A stretch of DNA of 64,000 nt from contig JAHCIT010000001.1 in the NCBI GenBank assembly GCA_026129095.1, forward strand, positions 58,245-122,244, written 5' to 3'. The notes beneath the pieces are model-generated. The model had not been told where the DNA came from, did no database searches, and saw only the letters and a program-made list of their open reading frames with translations. Positions 33,660 through 43,798 of this stretch are shown here, in pieces. The position numbers were made by a program, and so were the translations under genes. The DNA comes from Deltaproteobacteria bacterium. Its GTDB lineage: Bacteria > JAGRBM01 > JAHCIT01. Positions within the stretch are counted from its first letter, which is position 1. Each line of letters opens with the position of its first letter.

Positions 33660-34316
33660 TTATGCCAGGGCCTTCATCAGGTCCGCGTTTACCTGTTCGA
33701 CCACGCGGTTCCCGTTGATCCGCGTGAGCCGCTTGCGCTCCTCGTAGTAGGCACTGAGAGGGCGCGTCTGGTCGTGGTAGACCGTCAGGCGCTTGCGGAT
33801 CACGTCCGGTTTGTCATCGGCCCGCTGTTCAAGCGTTCCAGCCTTGCCGCACTGGTCGCAAACATCCGGTTTTTTCGTGGGATTCGACTCCACGTGCCAG
33901 ATGGCTCCGCAGTTCGAGCACACCCGCCGTCCCGATAGCCGCGCCACAACCACCTCATCCGGCACGTCGATCTCGATCACCCGGGGGAGCGCCCGCTTGC
34001 GTTCGGCCAGCATGTGATCGAGGGCATCCGCCTGAGCGATCGTCCGGGGGAAACCGTCCAGGATGTAGCCATGGGCGCAATCCTCGCTGGAGAGCCGTTC
34101 GGCCATGACACCGATAACGACCTCGTCCGGAACAAGCTTGCCGGAATCCATGTACTCCCTGGCCTTGAGCCCCACCGGCGTTCCGGCGGCCTTGGCCGCA
34201 CGGAGCATGTCGCCCGTCGAAAGCTGGGGGATGCCCTTGCCCGACGAGGCCACCTTGGCCTGCGTGCCCTTTCCGGCACCTGGGGCACCAAGGAATATGA
34301 TGGCCAGTTCGCTCAT
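33660..34316 (-). CDS. adk: adenylate kinase with zinc-type LID domain
   Basis: 218 residues. The P-loop FLGAPGAGKGTQA, GYILDGFPRTIAQA and the LID domain are clear. The LID carries four Cys (CSNCG and CDQCG, about 17 residues apart), the zinc-binding form found in Gram-positives and many other phyla but not in E. coli. Converts ATP and AMP to ADP. Its ATG follows the secY TAG stop directly, so translation is coupled. Confidence 0.97.
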   Translation of the reverse strand: MSELAIIFLGAPGAGKGTQAKVASSGKGIPQLSTGDMLRAAKAAGTPVGLKAREYMDSGKLVPDEVVIGVMAERLSSEDCAHGYILDGFPRTIAQADALDHMLAERKRALPRVIEIDVPDEVVVARLSGRRVCSNCGAIWHVESNPTKKPDVCDQCGKAGTLEQRADDKPDVIRKRLTVYHDQTRPLSAYYEERKRLTRINGNRVVEQVNADLMKALA

Positions 34317-35720
34317 CTATGCAGCACTCCGCCGGCGGCCCTTGATCTTGCCGAGCGCCTTGCCTTCCAGGAGGGCGTCGTACTTGGTGTTTCGCAGGTG
34401 ATCGGCGATATGCCGGAACGTGTCCAGGGCGACACCCACGCAGATCAGCACGCTCGTTCCGCCGAAGTAGAACGTCACTCCAGTGCCCCGTGACAGCGCA
34501 TACGGAAGAATCGCGCAGATAATCACCAGATAGACGCCACCAATCAGCGTCAGGCGGTTCATGATCGGCCTGATGAAATTCGCGGTCATCGAGCCGGGCC
34601 GGATACCAGGAACGAAACCGCCATTGCGCTTGATGTTTTCGGCCATCTCGTCGGGATTGAAGATGATCGAGGTGTAGAAAAAGGCGAATGCGACGATCAG
34701 CACGCCGAACACCACCGAATACAGCCACTCGGACGGATTCAGCGCCTCACCCATCGGGCGCACGACATGGACGACCACGGACTCCCAGAACCGCTCGATG
34801 GCGCCGCCCTCGGGATTCACCGTAATGTCCTGGGTGAGGCCCGACACTGTGGGGAGAAACACCAGCAGCGAGCTGGCAAAAATCGGAGGAATCACGTTGG
34901 AAGGATTGAGCTTGAGCGGCAGGTGCGATTTCACGCCCTGCATCTGGCGACGGCCCATCATGCGGCCGGGGTACTGCACCGGAATCCGGCGCTCTGCCTG
35001 CTCGATAAAGACGATGCCTACCAGCGAACCCACGATGATGATCCCGATCATGATCGCACCGATCGGATTGATTGTTTCCTGATTGATCTGCTGGATGAAT
35101 CCGCCAGCGGCGCCGGGGATCGATGTGACGATACCGGCGAAAATGATCAGCGAAATACCGTTACCAATGCCACTCCGCGTCACCTGCTCGCCCATCCACA
35201 TCACAAAAATGGAGCCGGTCGTGAGCGACAGCACGGCGGTCGCCACGAACAGGATCCCCGGCTCGCGGACAACCGGGATGCCCCCCGGCGCCACGGCACC
35301 CTGGAGGCTGGATGCGATGACGGTTGCCTGGACCGCACAGAGCGCGACCGACAGGTAGCGCGTGTACTGGTTGTTCTTCTGGCGGCCCACTTCGCCTTCA
35401 CGCTGGTTTTCCTTGATCTGGGGGACGATCTCGCCCATCAGCTGCATGATGATGGAAGCGGTCACGTAGGGCATGATGCCCAGCGCGAAGACCGAGAAAC
35501 TCTCCAGCGCACCGCCCGAAAACAGGTTGAACAGGGTCACGATCGAACCCTGCGTGCCGAAAGTGAGCTCCAGGTAACCGCGCATGGCATCCGGATTGAT
35601 CCCCGGCGTAGGCACAATCGTACCCAGCCGGTAAACGAGCAGAACGCCGACCGTAAACAGGATACGTGACTGAAGCTCGCCGAGCTTCTTCGGATTGAAC
35701 GCTTGTGTAGGTTCAGCCAT
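34317..35720 (-). CDS. secY: protein translocase subunit SecY
   Basis: 467 residues with ten predicted TM helices: the channel-forming subunit of SecYEG. Conserved elements include LVYRLGTIVPTPGI near the N terminus, SGGALESFSVFALGIMPYVTASIIMQL (TM2), and the cytosolic loop GYNIKxNGGFVPGIRPG equivalent (KRNGGFVPGIRPGSMTANF). It follows rplO by 54 bases, as in most spc operons; SecE is encoded at 62345-62569. Confidence 0.97.
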   Translation of the reverse strand: MAEPTQAFNPKKLGELQSRILFTVGVLLVYRLGTIVPTPGINPDAMRGYLELTFGTQGSIVTLFNLFSGGALESFSVFALGIMPYVTASIIMQLMGEIVPQIKENQREGEVGRQKNNQYTRYLSVALCAVQATVIASSLQGAVAPGGIPVVREPGILFVATAVLSLTTGSIFVMWMGEQVTRSGIGNGISLIIFAGIVTSIPGAAGGFIQQINQETINPIGAIMIGIIIVGSLVGIVFIEQAERRIPVQYPGRMMGRRQMQGVKSHLPLKLNPSNVIPPIFASSLLVFLPTVSGLTQDITVNPEGGAIERFWESVVVHVVRPMGEALNPSEWLYSVVFGVLIVAFAFFYTSIIFNPDEMAENIKRNGGFVPGIRPGSMTANFIRPIMNRLTLIGGVYLVIICAILPYALSRGTGVTFYFGGTSVLICVGVALDTFRHIADHLRNTKYDALLEGKALGKIKGRRRSAA

Positions 35721-35774
35721 GCGTGAAAAAATCCCCCGGATCAGCCCTCGTTAAACCGTAATCCAAGCCTGCCC

Positions 35775-36257
35775 TCAGGCCTTGGCAGCCGCTCCGGTTT
35801 CGGCCTTGGGAGCGCGGGGGTGCGGCAGCACCTCCACGCTTCCACCGGCGCCTTCGATCTTCTTGCGCGCGCCGTCACTGAAACGGTGCGCCACAACCTT
35901 GAGCTTCGCCTTGATGTCCCCGTTGCCGAGGATCTTCACCGGCCCACCGGCCGACTGGATCAGGCCCACACTTGCCAGAATCTCCGGCGTCACATCGCCG
36001 TTCAGCTTCTCAAGCTGCGCGATGTTCACTATCTGCCAGCTCTGCCGGAAGATGTTGGTGAAACCAACCTTCGGCAGCCGGCGGTGCAGGGGGTTCTGGC
36101 CACCTTCGTAGCCGCGCTTCTTCTTGCTGCCGGTTCGGGAACCGTAGCCCTTGTGTCCACGGCCGGACGTCTTGCCCAGCCCGGAACCGATACCACGGCC
36201 CAGCCGCTTGACCGACTGTTTGGCCCCTGAGGGCGGACGGAGTTCGTTCAGCTTCAT
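35775..36257 (-). CDS. rplO: 50S ribosomal protein L15
   Basis: 160 residues: [37 protein letters not shown], the Gly-rich N terminus that enters the 23S core, then a globular domain ending VEVLPHPRAPKAE. Start overlaps the rpmD stop by four bases (ATGA), giving coupled translation. A short Ala-rich C-terminal extension is present. Confidence 0.98.
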   Translation of the reverse strand: MKLNELRPPSGAKQSVKRLGRGIGSGLGKTSGRGHKGYGSRTGSKKKRGYEGGQNPLHRRLPKVGFTNIFRQSWQIVNIAQLEKLNGDVTPEILASVGLIQSAGGPVKILGNGDIKAKLKVVAHRFSDGARKKIEGAGGSVEVLPHPRAPKAETGAAAKA

Positions 36258-36451
36258 TTGGCGCCATCCTCCACGATCGCCACAAGATGGGAAACCTTGC
36301 GGATCATGCCGCGAACTGCCGGAGTGTCGCTCAGCATCACTTCGTGATGCCTGCGCCGGAGGCCAAGCCCCCGGACCGTCGCCCGCTGCCGTTCTGTACA
36401 GGTGATAAGTCCGCCCGTTTGCCGGACCTTTATCTTCTTTTTCTCACCCAT
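36254..36451 (-). CDS. rpmD: 50S ribosomal protein L30
   Basis: 65 residues. [29 protein letters not shown], followed by [16 protein letters not shown], fits bacterial L30 in length and sequence. Located between rpsE and rplO, with the ATGA overlap to rplO. A surface protein of the large subunit. Confidence 0.97.
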   Translation of the reverse strand: MGEKKKIKVRQTGGLITCTERQRATVRGLGLRRRHHEVMLSDTPAVRGMIRKVSHLVAIVEDGAK

Positions 36452-36527
36452 ATCGACAACCTCTCGCTTCGTTCATCTTTGTGGCAGACCGTACAACCGG
36501 TCCGCCACTTTCCGCGTGCCCGGCCTT

Positions 36528-37112
36528 TCAGGCCTGTGCCGGAGCAGCCTCGCCGGAGGCCGGAGCCGTCACCGGCTCCTTCGCCGGACCGGCACGGCGC
36601 TCGGCGATCATCCGCTCGTCATTCAGTTCTGCAAGCCCGGCAAACGTCGCCTTGACCACGTTGTGGGGATTGCTGCTGCCCAGGCTCTTGGTAAGCACGT
36701 TCTTGACGCCCAGCACCTCGAGCACGGCGCGGACAGGTCCGCCCGCAATGACGCCCGTTCCCGGCCGGGCCGGACGCATGAACACCTTGCCGGCGCCGAA
36801 ATGCCCCGTCACTTCGTGAGGGATCGTTCCGTCAGTGACAGGGAATGACTTCATCGAGCGGCGGGCGCGGTCGATCGCCTTCTTGATCGCATCGGGCACT
36901 TCATTCGCCTTGCCCAGCCCCCAGCCGACCTTGCCGCGCTCGTCACCCACGACGATCAGCGCCGAGAAACTGAACCGGCGTCCGCCCTTGACGACTTTCG
37001 CCGAGCGGTTCACCGCCACGATCTTCTCGACGAGATTGTCGTCGCGTCCGCGATCACCGCGGTCGCGGCGTCCGCGGCCTTCGCCTGGTCTTGTATCCTT
37101 GCCATTCGCCAT
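36528..37112 (-). CDS. rpsE: 30S ribosomal protein S5, with C-terminal extension
   Basis: 194 residues from ATG 37112; the frame continues upstream (to 37148) only into the rplR end. A basic Arg/Asp-rich lead ([14 protein letters not shown]) precedes the core [31 protein letters not shown], and [32 protein letters not shown] is the typical C-terminal domain. The last 25 residues are an Ala/Pro-rich tail beyond the usual end. S5 helps decoding accuracy. Confidence 0.97.
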   Translation of the reverse strand: MANGKDTRPGEGRGRRDRGDRGRDDNLVEKIVAVNRSAKVVKGGRRFSFSALIVVGDERGKVGWGLGKANEVPDAIKKAIDRARRSMKSFPVTDGTIPHEVTGHFGAGKVFMRPARPGTGVIAGGPVRAVLEVLGVKNVLTKSLGSSNPHNVVKATFAGLAELNDERMIAERRAGPAKEPVTAPASGEAAPAQA

Positions 37113-37116
37113 AACT

Positions 37117-37485
37117 CTAGAACTCCAGTCCGGCTTCACGCGCGGCATCAGCCAGCGCTTTCACCTGTCCGTGGTAGGCATACCCGCCACGGTCGAATAC
37201 CACTTTCGTCACTTTGGCCGCCTTGGCCTTCTCGGCCACCAGCAGGCCCACCTGCTTGGCGGCATCCACGGTGCCTATCTTCGCCACCTTGCCCTTGAGG
37301 TCTTTCGACAGGGTCGAGGCGGCCACGAGGGTCCGTCCTCCCTGGTCGTCCACCACCTGGGCATAGATGTGCCGGTTGCTGCGGAACACCGCCAGCCGCG
37401 GGCGCTCCGGCGTCCCCTGAACCTTTTTCGTAATCCGCTGATGGCGCAGCGTGCGCCGGCCCTTGCGGTCTTCTGTCTTTGCCAT
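37117..37485 (-). CDS. rplR: 50S ribosomal protein L18
   Basis: 122 residues, standard. [23 protein letters not shown] and [28 protein letters not shown] are diagnostic; L18 binds 5S rRNA with L5. Its stop is 4 bases from the rpsE start. Confidence 0.98.
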   Translation of the reverse strand: MAKTEDRKGRRTLRHQRITKKVQGTPERPRLAVFRSNRHIYAQVVDDQGGRTLVAASTLSKDLKGKVAKIGTVDAAKQVGLLVAEKAKAAKVTKVVFDRGGYAYHGQVKALADAAREAGLEF

Positions 37486-37513
37486 ATGATTCTTTCCTCT
37501 GGAGGCAACGGCC

Positions 37514-38056
37514 TTATTTCTTGGCCTTGCCCTCCTTGCGGCGGATCACTTCCCCGCTGTAACGGATGCCTTTGCCCTTGAACGGCTCCGGCGGGCGGAC
37601 CGCCCTTACCGTGGCAGCGAACTGCCCCAGGACGGCCTTGTCGGGGCCCGACAGGGTGATCTGGGTCTGGTTCTTTTCCACTGCCGCCGTGACACCGGCC
37701 GGCAAGGGGAGTTCCACCTGGTGCGTGAAACCAATGTTCAGCACCAGCACGTTCTTGCCCTTCATCTCGGCGCGGAAACCGACCCCTTCCAGTTCGAGTA
37801 CTCTCTGGAAACCGGCACCGGCACCGGTGATCAGGTTGCGGGCGAGTGCGAAGGTCGTTCCCCATACCGGAGACTGGGGGCCTTTGGGCCCCTTCCAGTT
37901 GACGTGGACGCCTTCCTTGTCCTGTACGATCTCGATCTCCCGCGGAATGGGCATCGACAGCGTACCCTTGGCGCCCTTGACCTCGAATCGTCCCGGCTTG
38001 ATCTGTACCTGCGTACCCTGGGGCAGCGCGACCGGCTTTCGTGCGATCTTTGACAT
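37514..38056 (-). CDS. rplF: 50S ribosomal protein L6
   Basis: 180 residues with the two repeated alpha-beta domains: [17 protein letters not shown] at the start, [21 protein letters not shown] in the middle and [23 protein letters not shown] at the end. L6 sits close to the factor-binding centre. Normal place between rpsH and rplR. Confidence 0.98.
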   Translation of the reverse strand: MSKIARKPVALPQGTQVQIKPGRFEVKGAKGTLSMPIPREIEIVQDKEGVHVNWKGPKGPQSPVWGTTFALARNLITGAGAGFQRVLELEGVGFRAEMKGKNVLVLNIGFTHQVELPLPAGVTAAVEKNQTQITLSGPDKAVLGQFAATVRAVRPPEPFKGKGIRYSGEVIRRKEGKAKK

Positions 38057-38085
38057 GACTTTAGACCTTTCCCGTTATCCTTCGG

Positions 38086-38493
38086 CTACCACACGCGGCA
38101 GAGAAGCTCTCCGCCCACGCTCTGCCGGCGCGCTTCCACGTCTGACATCACGCCGCGGGAGGTGGAGACAATCGCCATTCCCAGCCCGCTCTTGACCGAG
38201 GGGATGTCCTTCATCCCGAAGTAGACGCGGCGGCCAGGGCGGGAGATGCGCTCAATGCCCTGGATCACGCCGAACCGGCCGCGGGTGTATTTGATCCCGA
38301 TACGGAGAAGCGGCCGCACCCCCTCGCCGGGGATTTTTTCGATAGCGCCCACGTATCCGTTATCCGACAGGATACGGGCGATGCTTTCCTTCATGCGCGA
38401 ATACGGCACGTCGACATAGTCCTTGCGTGCCAGCGCGCCATTGCGGATGCGGGTCAGCAAATCGGAGATCGGATCGTTAACAACGTTGCTCAT
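38086..38493 (-). CDS. rpsH: 30S ribosomal protein S8
   Basis: 135 residues: DPISDLLTRIRNGALARKDYVDVPYSRMKESIARIL and, at the C terminus, GLGMAIVSTSRGVMSDVEARRQSVGGELLCRVW, the 16S-binding motif with TSRGVM. In E. coli S8 represses the spc operon by binding the rplE region; whether this holds here is not visible. Confidence 0.98.
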   Translation of the reverse strand: MSNVVNDPISDLLTRIRNGALARKDYVDVPYSRMKESIARILSDNGYVGAIEKIPGEGVRPLLRIGIKYTRGRFGVIQGIERISRPGRRVYFGMKDIPSVKSGLGMAIVSTSRGVMSDVEARRQSVGGELLCRVW

Positions 38494-38508
38494 CTTGGTG
38501 ACGCTCCC

Positions 38509-38694
38509 CTACCAGCTCGACTTCGTTACGCCCGGAAGCTGCCCGCGTAGGGCGAGCTCACGGAAACACAGGCGGCACATGTTGAAATCGCGCAGGTATG
38601 CCTTCGAACGGCCGCAGCGGGCGCACCGGTTGTGCTGGCGCACCTTGTATTTGGGCTTGGCCATTGCCTTCAGGCGCATGGATTTGGTTGCCAT
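38509..38694 (-). CDS. rpsZ: 30S ribosomal protein S14, type Z (zinc-binding)
   Basis: 61 residues, the short zinc form rather than the ~100-residue form of E. coli. Cys24-x2-Cys27 (NRCARCGR) and Cys40-x2-Cys43 (NMCRLCFRE) bind zinc, and the protein ends LPGVTKSSW. Located between rplE and rpsH as usual. Confidence 0.97.
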   Translation of the reverse strand: MATKSMRLKAMAKPKYKVRQHNRCARCGRSKAYLRDFNMCRLCFRELALRGQLPGVTKSSW

Positions 38695-38717
38695 ATCGTC
38701 GCTTTACCTCTTCAGCT

Positions 38718-39392
38718 TCAGACCCGGAACGGGACTCCGAGCGCGGCCAGCAGCGCACGGGCCTGCTCGTCCGTTTTCGCCGTCGTCACGATCGAAATGT
38801 TCATCCCCTTGACCTTGTCCGTGTTGTCGAAGTCGATTTCGGGGAAAATGATGTGTTCACGGACGCCCACTGTGTAGCAGCCGCGGCCGTCAAAGCTCTT
38901 GCTCGGCAGTCCCTTGAAGTCGCGCACCCGGGGGAGCGCGAAACTAATGAACCGGTCGACGAACTCCCACATGTTGTTCGCCCGGAGTGTCACGTACACT
39001 CCTACCGGCACGCCGGCGCGGAGCTTGAAGTTCGCGATGGACTTCTTCGACCGCGTCACGACGGGACGCTGACCGGTGATCGCCATGAGTTCGTTCACGC
39101 CGTTCTCGATGACCTTGAGGTTCGTGCCGGCATCCGAGATCTTGCCAAGACCCATGTTGATCACGACCTTCACCAGGCGCGGGACTTCCATCGGGTTCTT
39201 GTAGCCGAACTGCTCCATGAGCTTCGGAACCACTTCCTTGTGGTACTTGGTCCGCAGCCGGGGCTCGATGCCTTTTTCAGGGCCCTTGTCGCTCGTCTTG
39301 GCTGCAATTTCGCGGCGGCTTTTCTTCTTCTCGCCGCCGCCGCCCTGGGGCTTCGGACCCTTGCCTTCGGTTTTTTTCTCTTCAGTCGCCAT
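38718..39392 (-). CDS. rplE: 50S ribosomal protein L5 with N-terminal extension
   Basis: 224 residues, about 45 longer than usual. The extension [20 protein letters not shown] through [11 protein letters not shown] is Lys/Gly-rich and probably disordered. The L5 core begins near [34 protein letters not shown] and continues through [19 protein letters not shown] and [16 protein letters not shown]5 binds 5S rRNA and contacts P-site tRNA. The start codon is the ATG at 39392; no internal ATG exists before the core, which supports the extension. Confidence 0.95.
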   Translation of the reverse strand: MATEEKKTEGKGPKPQGGGGEKKKSRREIAAKTSDKGPEKGIEPRLRTKYHKEVVPKLMEQFGYKNPMEVPRLVKVVINMGLGKISDAGTNLKVIENGVNELMAITGQRPVVTRSKKSIANFKLRAGVPVGVYVTLRANNMWEFVDRFISFALPRVRDFKGLPSKSFDGRGCYTVGVREHIIFPEIDFDNTDKVKGMNISIVTTAKTDEQARALLAALGVPFRV

Positions 39393-39462
39393 CTGTCTTT
39401 CCTTGTCTGGCCGGTTTCGGAAATTCCCTTTCCGGTCTCCGGCCCAGTCCGGTAACTACACC

Positions 39463-39798
39463 TTATGCGTCAACGGTATTTCCCGAGCGGACCGACACGC
39501 GCACGCGCTTGCCGTTCTTCTCGCCGCTGCGGAGCCGTGTCGCTTCTTCCTTTGACGAATCCCAGTACATCACCTTGGACACCGGGATCGGGGCCTCGCG
39601 GCGAATGATGCCGCCTGCCTGGTTCTTCTGGTTCGGCTTCGTGTGGCGGCTTACCATCCGGACGCCCTTCACAACGACCTTGCCGTCCCTGGGGATCACA
39701 CGGAGGACCTCGCCCTTCGTGCCCCGCTCGGCGCCGCTGATCACGACAACGGTGTCGCCCTTGCGGATACGCAGCTTGCTGGAGTTTGAAATCGCCAT
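39463..39798 (-). CDS. rplX: 50S ribosomal protein L24
   Basis: 111 residues from ATG 39798. [28 protein letters not shown] is the KOW motif that starts large-subunit assembly on 23S rRNA, followed by [21 protein letters not shown]. The open frame upstream overlaps rplN and is not coding. Two bases separate it from the rplN stop. Confidence 0.97.
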   Translation of the reverse strand: MAISNSSKLRIRKGDTVVVISGAERGTKGEVLRVIPRDGKVVVKGVRMVSRHTKPNQKNQAGGIIRREAPIPVSKVMYWDSSKEEATRLRSGEKNGKRVRVSVRSGNTVDA

Positions 39799-39800
39799 GT

Positions 39801-40169
39801 TCACAGCACCTCCGGTGCGAGCGATACGATCTTCATGAAGTTCCGGGCCCGGAGTTCCCTGGCCACGGGACCGAAAATACGGGTTCCGACCGGCTCGCCT
39901 TCCTTGTCCACGATAACGGCCGAGGCATTGTCGAACCGGATATAAGAGCCGTCCGTGCGGCGAATCGGCGCAGCCACCCGGACGATAACCGCCTTGACCA
40001 CGTCGCCCTTCTTCACCTTGGAGGTCGGCATTGCCTCCTTGACCGAGCAGACAACGATGTCGCCGATATCCGCATAACGGCGCTGGGTACCCCCGAGCAC
40101 CTTGATGCACATGACCTTCTTGGCGCCCGAATTGTCGGCGACGTCCATTACCGATTGCATCTGGATCAT
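39801..40169 (-). CDS. rplN: 50S ribosomal protein L14
   Basis: 122 residues, canonical: [27 protein letters not shown], then [21 protein letters not shown] and [24 protein letters not shown]. Interacts with L19 and with 16S helix 44 at an intersubunit bridge. Confidence 0.98.
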   Translation of the reverse strand: MIQMQSVMDVADNSGAKKVMCIKVLGGTQRRYADIGDIVVCSVKEAMPTSKVKKGDVVKAVIVRVAAPIRRTDGSYIRFDNASAVIVDKEGEPVGTRIFGPVARELRARNFMKIVSLAPEVL

Positions 40170-40213
40170 GGCTGTTTTGCTCCTTGCTCGTGCCGGCTGC
40201 TGAGCCTAAGGGC

Positions 40214-40507
40214 TCAGGCCTGCTTGCCCTTCACGACAATCCGGACGAGCTTCCACCGCTTCGTCCGCGACAGGGGGCGGGACTCGCAGATTTCCACCAT
40301 GTCGCCCTGGTGCGATTCGTTCTTTTCGTCATGAACATGCACCCGCGTCCGGCGGCGGACGTACTTCTTGTACATCGGGTGCTGGACGAGCCGGGTGACT
40401 TCCACGGTGCGCGTCTTCTGCGCGCCGTCCCTGATGACCATCCCCATGCGGGTACGGGCCTGCTTGCGGGCTCCGGTGGTCTGTGCGGTGGTCTGCGTGT
40501 CGCTCAT
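40214..40507 (-). CDS. rpsQ: 30S ribosomal protein S17
   Basis: 97 residues. The OB fold GMVIRDGAQKTRTVEVTRLVQHPMYKKYVRRRTRVHVHDE and DMVEICESRPLSRTKRWKLVRIV is diagnostic. The first 20 residues are a Thr/Gln-rich lead a little longer than in E. coli. Confidence 0.97.
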   Translation of the reverse strand: MSDTQTTAQTTGARKQARTRMGMVIRDGAQKTRTVEVTRLVQHPMYKKYVRRRTRVHVHDEKNESHQGDMVEICESRPLSRTKRWKLVRIVVKGKQA

Positions 40508-40548
40508 ATGCTCTCCGTCAAATCCTTGCGGTCATTCCGGCCTTCCGT

Positions 40549-40782
40549 TCAGGAAGCCTTCTTCTGTGCTGCTCCGGCGGCCGCATCGCGGCGCTCCCTG
40601 AGAACGGTCATCATCCTGGCTATCATGCGCCGGACCTGACCGTATTCGGCGGTGTTTTCTGTCCGCTCGGTCACGGCCTTGAACCGGATCTCGCGCAGGC
40701 GGGCACGCGCCTCGCGCAGGCGGTTCTCGATGTCCTTGTCGGCCAGTTCCCGCACTTCAGCCGCTGTGTGAAGCATCTCCAT
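40549..40782 (-). CDS. rpmC: 50S ribosomal protein L29
   Basis: 77 residues, two antiparallel helices: AAEVRELADKDIENRLREARARLREIRFKAVTER, then YGQVRRMIARMMTVLRERRD. Its ATG follows the rplP stop with no gap, so translation is coupled. L29 is at the exit tunnel and docks trigger factor together with L23. Confidence 0.95.
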   Translation of the reverse strand: MEMLHTAAEVRELADKDIENRLREARARLREIRFKAVTERTENTAEYGQVRRMIARMMTVLRERRDAAAGAAQKKAS

Positions 40783-41202
40783 TTAGACGAGTCCTTCCTC
40801 ACGGTGGATAATCTTGGTGCGGAACGGCAGTTTGGCCTGCGCCAGCTGGAATGCTTCCAGGGCGATCTGGGGCGGCACGCCTTCCATCTCGAACAGCACC
40901 CGGCCCGGCTTGACTGGGGTGACCCAGTATTCCGGCGATCCCTTGCCCTTGCCCATGCGGGTTTCAACCGGCTTCTTGGAGATCGGCTTGTCGGGGAATA
41001 CCCGGATCCAGAGCCTGCCCGCACGCTTCACCTTGCGGGTGATGGCGATACGGCCTGCCTCGATCTGGCGGGCGGTCAGGTTGCCCCGTTCGAGCGACTG
41101 GATCCCGATTTCACCAAAGGCGAGATCGGTTCCCCGTTTTGCTTTTCCCCAGTTGCGTCCGCGCTGGACCTTGCGGTAACGGGGTTTGGCCGGCATCAAC
41201 AT
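40783..41202 (-). CDS. rplP: 50S ribosomal protein L16
   Basis: 139 residues: [33 protein letters not shown], then [55 protein letters not shown]16 lies near the peptidyl transferase centre and A-site tRNA elbow. The N-terminal basic stretch is slightly different from the common KRTKYRKQQKGR form but the rest is strict. Confidence 0.98.
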   Translation of the reverse strand: MLMPAKPRYRKVQRGRNWGKAKRGTDLAFGEIGIQSLERGNLTARQIEAGRIAITRKVKRAGRLWIRVFPDKPISKKPVETRMGKGKGSPEYWVTPVKPGRVLFEMEGVPPQIALEAFQLAQAKLPFRTKIIHREEGLV

Positions 41203-41223
41203 GACTGTGTATCTCCTGCTCTC

Positions 41224-41910
41224 TCAGACCGCGGGCTGCGGGACCGGTGCACTCTGCGTGCGGGCCCCCGGGCTCGGCCGGTCGCCGATGATATCGCCCT
41301 TGTAAATCCAGACCTTCACGCCGATGCACCCGTAGGTGGTCTCGGCGCGTGCGTAGCCGTAATCAATGTCGGCACGGAGCGTGTGCAACGGCACCCGGCC
41401 TTCCAGATACCACTCGTGACGGGCCATTTCGGCGCCGCCCAGACGGCCGCTGCATGCCACGCGGAACCCCTTGGCGCCGAGCCGCATGGTGGTCTGGACT
41501 GCTTTCTTCATCGCCCGGCGGAACGCCACGCGGCGCTGGAGCTGGAGAGCGATGTTCTCGGCCACAAGCTGCGCGTCGATTTCGGCGCGCCGCACCTCGA
41601 TCGGGTGGATGTACAGCTCGCTCTTGGTCAGCTTCTGGAGCTCTGCCTTGAGCTGATCGAGCGACTGGCCGCGTTTGCCGATAATGAGTCCGGGCCGCGC
41701 CACATGGATATAGACCTTGGTTTCCTTCGGGTACCGCTCGATCTCGACCTTGCTGATGCCGGCATCGTACAGCCGCTTCTTGATCAGGTCGCGTATCTTG
41801 AGGTCCTCGTGGAGCTGCGTCGAGTATTTCTTGCCCTCGGCGAACCAGCGGCTTTCCCAGCCCCGGATAACGCCGACCCTGAACCCGACTGGATTGATTT
41901 TCTGACCCAT
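41224..41910 (-). CDS. rpsC: 30S ribosomal protein S3
   Basis: 228 residues from ATG 41910 ([27 protein letters not shown]); the longer open frame upstream is the rplV shadow. The KH domain [23 protein letters not shown] and the C-terminal [17 protein letters not shown] motif ([34 protein letters not shown]) are present. S3 forms the mRNA entry pore with S4 and S5. Confidence 0.98.
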   Translation of the reverse strand: MGQKINPVGFRVGVIRGWESRWFAEGKKYSTQLHEDLKIRDLIKKRLYDAGISKVEIERYPKETKVYIHVARPGLIIGKRGQSLDQLKAELQKLTKSELYIHPIEVRRAEIDAQLVAENIALQLQRRVAFRRAMKKAVQTTMRLGAKGFRVACSGRLGGAEMARHEWYLEGRVPLHTLRADIDYGYARAETTYGCIGVKVWIYKGDIIGDRPSPGARTQSAPVPQPAV

Positions 41911-41941
41911 AAAACCGGCTCTCTTTCCTGCAAACTTCCGT

Positions 41942-42277
41942 TCAGGCGTTGTCGTCCACGACGACGGTGATGTGGCTGGTGCGCTTCTTGATCGGCGATG
42001 CACGTCCCTGGGCTCGCGGCGTAAACCGCTTGAGGCGAGGACCCTCATCGACCAGCAGCGTGCGGACCCGCAGGCTGTCCACGTCAGCACCATGACGGTC
42101 GGCCGCATTGGCCGCCGCCGACTGGATCACCTTCGAGATCATCGCCGCACCCTTGCGGTGAGTGAGCCGCAGGCGAACCAGCGCCTCGTTAACCGGCTGG
42201 CCGCGGACCAGCCCGGCGATTTCGCGAAGTTTCCTCGGTGAAATCCGGCCGTATCTGAGCATCGCACGCGCTTCCAT
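41942..42277 (-). CDS. rplV: 50S ribosomal protein L22
   Basis: 111 residues from ATG 42277, which has GGTAAGGAAG just upstream; a longer in-frame start at 42361 would overlap rps[38 protein letters not shown] and the tunnel beta-hairpin [25 protein letters not shown] are clear. The hairpin narrows the exit tunnel with L4. Confidence 0.97.
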   Translation of the reverse strand: MEARAMLRYGRISPRKLREIAGLVRGQPVNEALVRLRLTHRKGAAMISKVIQSAAANAADRHGADVDSLRVRTLLVDEGPRLKRFTPRAQGRASPIKKRTSHITVVVDDNA

Positions 42278-42305
42278 GACTTCCTTACCTCTCTGCCCGC
42301 CGGGC

Positions 42306-42575
42306 CTAGACCTTCTTGTCGCCTGAATGGCCGTTGAAGGTCCGGGTCGGCGCGAATTCACCCAGCTTGTGGCCCACCATGTTGTCGGTCACATAAACCG
42401 GAACGAACTTGCGGCCGTTGTGGACCAGGAACTGGACCCCGATGAAATCCGGCGTAATGACCGAACGGCGGGACCAGGTCTTGATTGCCTTCGAATCCCG
42501 GGCCCGCTGCGCGGCATCCACCTTCTTCTGGAGGTGGACGTCGATGAAAGGGCCCTTCTTGATGCTGCGCGACAT
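42306..42575 (-). CDS. rpsS: 30S ribosomal protein S19
   Basis: 89 residues: [19 protein letters not shown], then [47 protein letters not shown]. Canonical length; contacts S13 in the 30S head. It begins 3 bases after the rplB stop. Confidence 0.98.
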   Translation of the reverse strand: MSRSIKKGPFIDVHLQKKVDAAQRARDSKAIKTWSRRSVITPDFIGVQFLVHNGRKFVPVYVTDNMVGHKLGEFAPTRTFNGHSGDKKV

Positions 42576-42578
42576 GGA

Positions 42579-43421
42579 TTAGCCTCTCTTGCCCGGCTGG
42601 CGGCGGGTGATGATGAACCGCTGCGTGCGCTTGTTGTTGCGGGTCTTGTAGCCTTTGGACGGCATTCCCCAGGGGGAAACCGGATGCGGATTGCCCTGCC
42701 CGGCCTTGCCTTCGCCACCACCGTGCGGGTGATCGCACGGGTTCATGGCGGCACCACGAACCGTGGGGCGAAGCCCCAGCCACCGCGAGCGGCCGGCCTT
42801 GCCTATGGTCACGTTTTCGTGTTCGGCGTTGCTCACTTGGCCGACCACGGCCCGGCAGTCCTGGTGCACCTTGCGGATTTCACTCGAAGGCAGGCGGATC
42901 GTGGCATAGTCGCCGTCGCGACCCAGAAGCTGCGCCCCGGAGCCGGCACTGCGGACGATCTGCCCGCCCTTGCCCTGCTTCAGCTCGATATTGTGGATCA
43001 CGGTGCCGTCCGGGATGTTGCGGAGCGGCAGGCAGTTGCCCGGCAGGATGTCGGCCTTGGGGCCGCTTTCCACCGTGGCACCGGCCTTGAGGCCCACCGG
43101 AGCGACAATGTAGCGCTTCTCGCCGTCACGGTACTGGAGGAGCGCGATGCGGCTCGTGCGGTAGGGATCGTACTGGACCGACAGCACGGTCGCCGGCACG
43201 CCGTCCTTCTCGCGCCGGAAGTCTATCAGGCGGTAACGGCGCTTGTGGCCGCCGCCGATATGACGGGTCGTGATCCGGCCGCGGTTGTTCCGGCCGCCGG
43301 TACGCTTGGCCGCCTTGAGAAGCGACTTCTCGGGGCGCGCTCCGCGCGTGATCTCGTCGAAACCGGAAACGGTCATGTGCCGCCGTGCGGCGCTCGTCGG
43401 TTTGAAACTCTTGGTCGGCAT
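42579..43421 (-). CDS. rplB: 50S ribosomal protein L2
   Basis: 280 residues. [27 protein letters not shown] and the C-terminal [37 protein letters not shown], including the essential His, are intact. L2 supports peptidyl transfer and subunit joining. Confidence 0.98.
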   Translation of the reverse strand: MPTKSFKPTSAARRHMTVSGFDEITRGARPEKSLLKAAKRTGGRNNRGRITTRHIGGGHKRRYRLIDFRREKDGVPATVLSVQYDPYRTSRIALLQYRDGEKRYIVAPVGLKAGATVESGPKADILPGNCLPLRNIPDGTVIHNIELKQGKGGQIVRSAGSGAQLLGRDGDYATIRLPSSEIRKVHQDCRAVVGQVSNAEHENVTIGKAGRSRWLGLRPTVRGAAMNPCDHPHGGGEGKAGQGNPHPVSPWGMPSKGYKTRNNKRTQRFIITRRQPGKRG

Positions 43422-43462
43422 GGCTTCCTCTGTTGTCCCTGGCGTCCGCTACCCGCGGCTGC

Positions 43463-43759
43463 TCACTTGGGCCCCAGTATCTCGTCGATCGTCTCGCCAG
43501 CGGCCAGCGTGACAATCGCCTTCTTGCGGAACGGCATCTGCACACGGACGCCGCCCCGGCGGTTCTTGAATTTTCCCCGCACCACCATCGTCCGGACGGA
43601 AACAGGCTTCTTGTCGTACAGTGCCTTCACGGCCTGCGCGATCTGCGCCTTGTTCGCCGCCAGCGGAACCTCGAACACATACTGGTTCCGCTCGCGGAGA
43701 TCGGTAGCCCGCTCGGTAACCACCGGGCGGATCAGGATATCGTTCGGATCGGTCTGCAC
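43463..43759 (-). CDS. rplW: 50S ribosomal protein L23
   Basis: 98 residues starting at GTG 43759 with AAGGGAG 8 bases upstream. ILIRPVVTERATDLRERNQYVFEVPLAANKAQIAQAVKALYDKKPVSVRTMVVRGKFK is typical. L23 is the docking site for SRP and trigger factor at the tunnel exit. Confidence 0.97.
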   Translation of the reverse strand: MQTDPNDILIRPVVTERATDLRERNQYVFEVPLAANKAQIAQAVKALYDKKPVSVRTMVVRGKFKNRRGGVRVQMPFRKKAIVTLAAGETIDEILGPK

Positions 43760-43798
43760 GTTCGAAACTCCCTTGCCTTACAGCGCAGCTCCGGCCTT

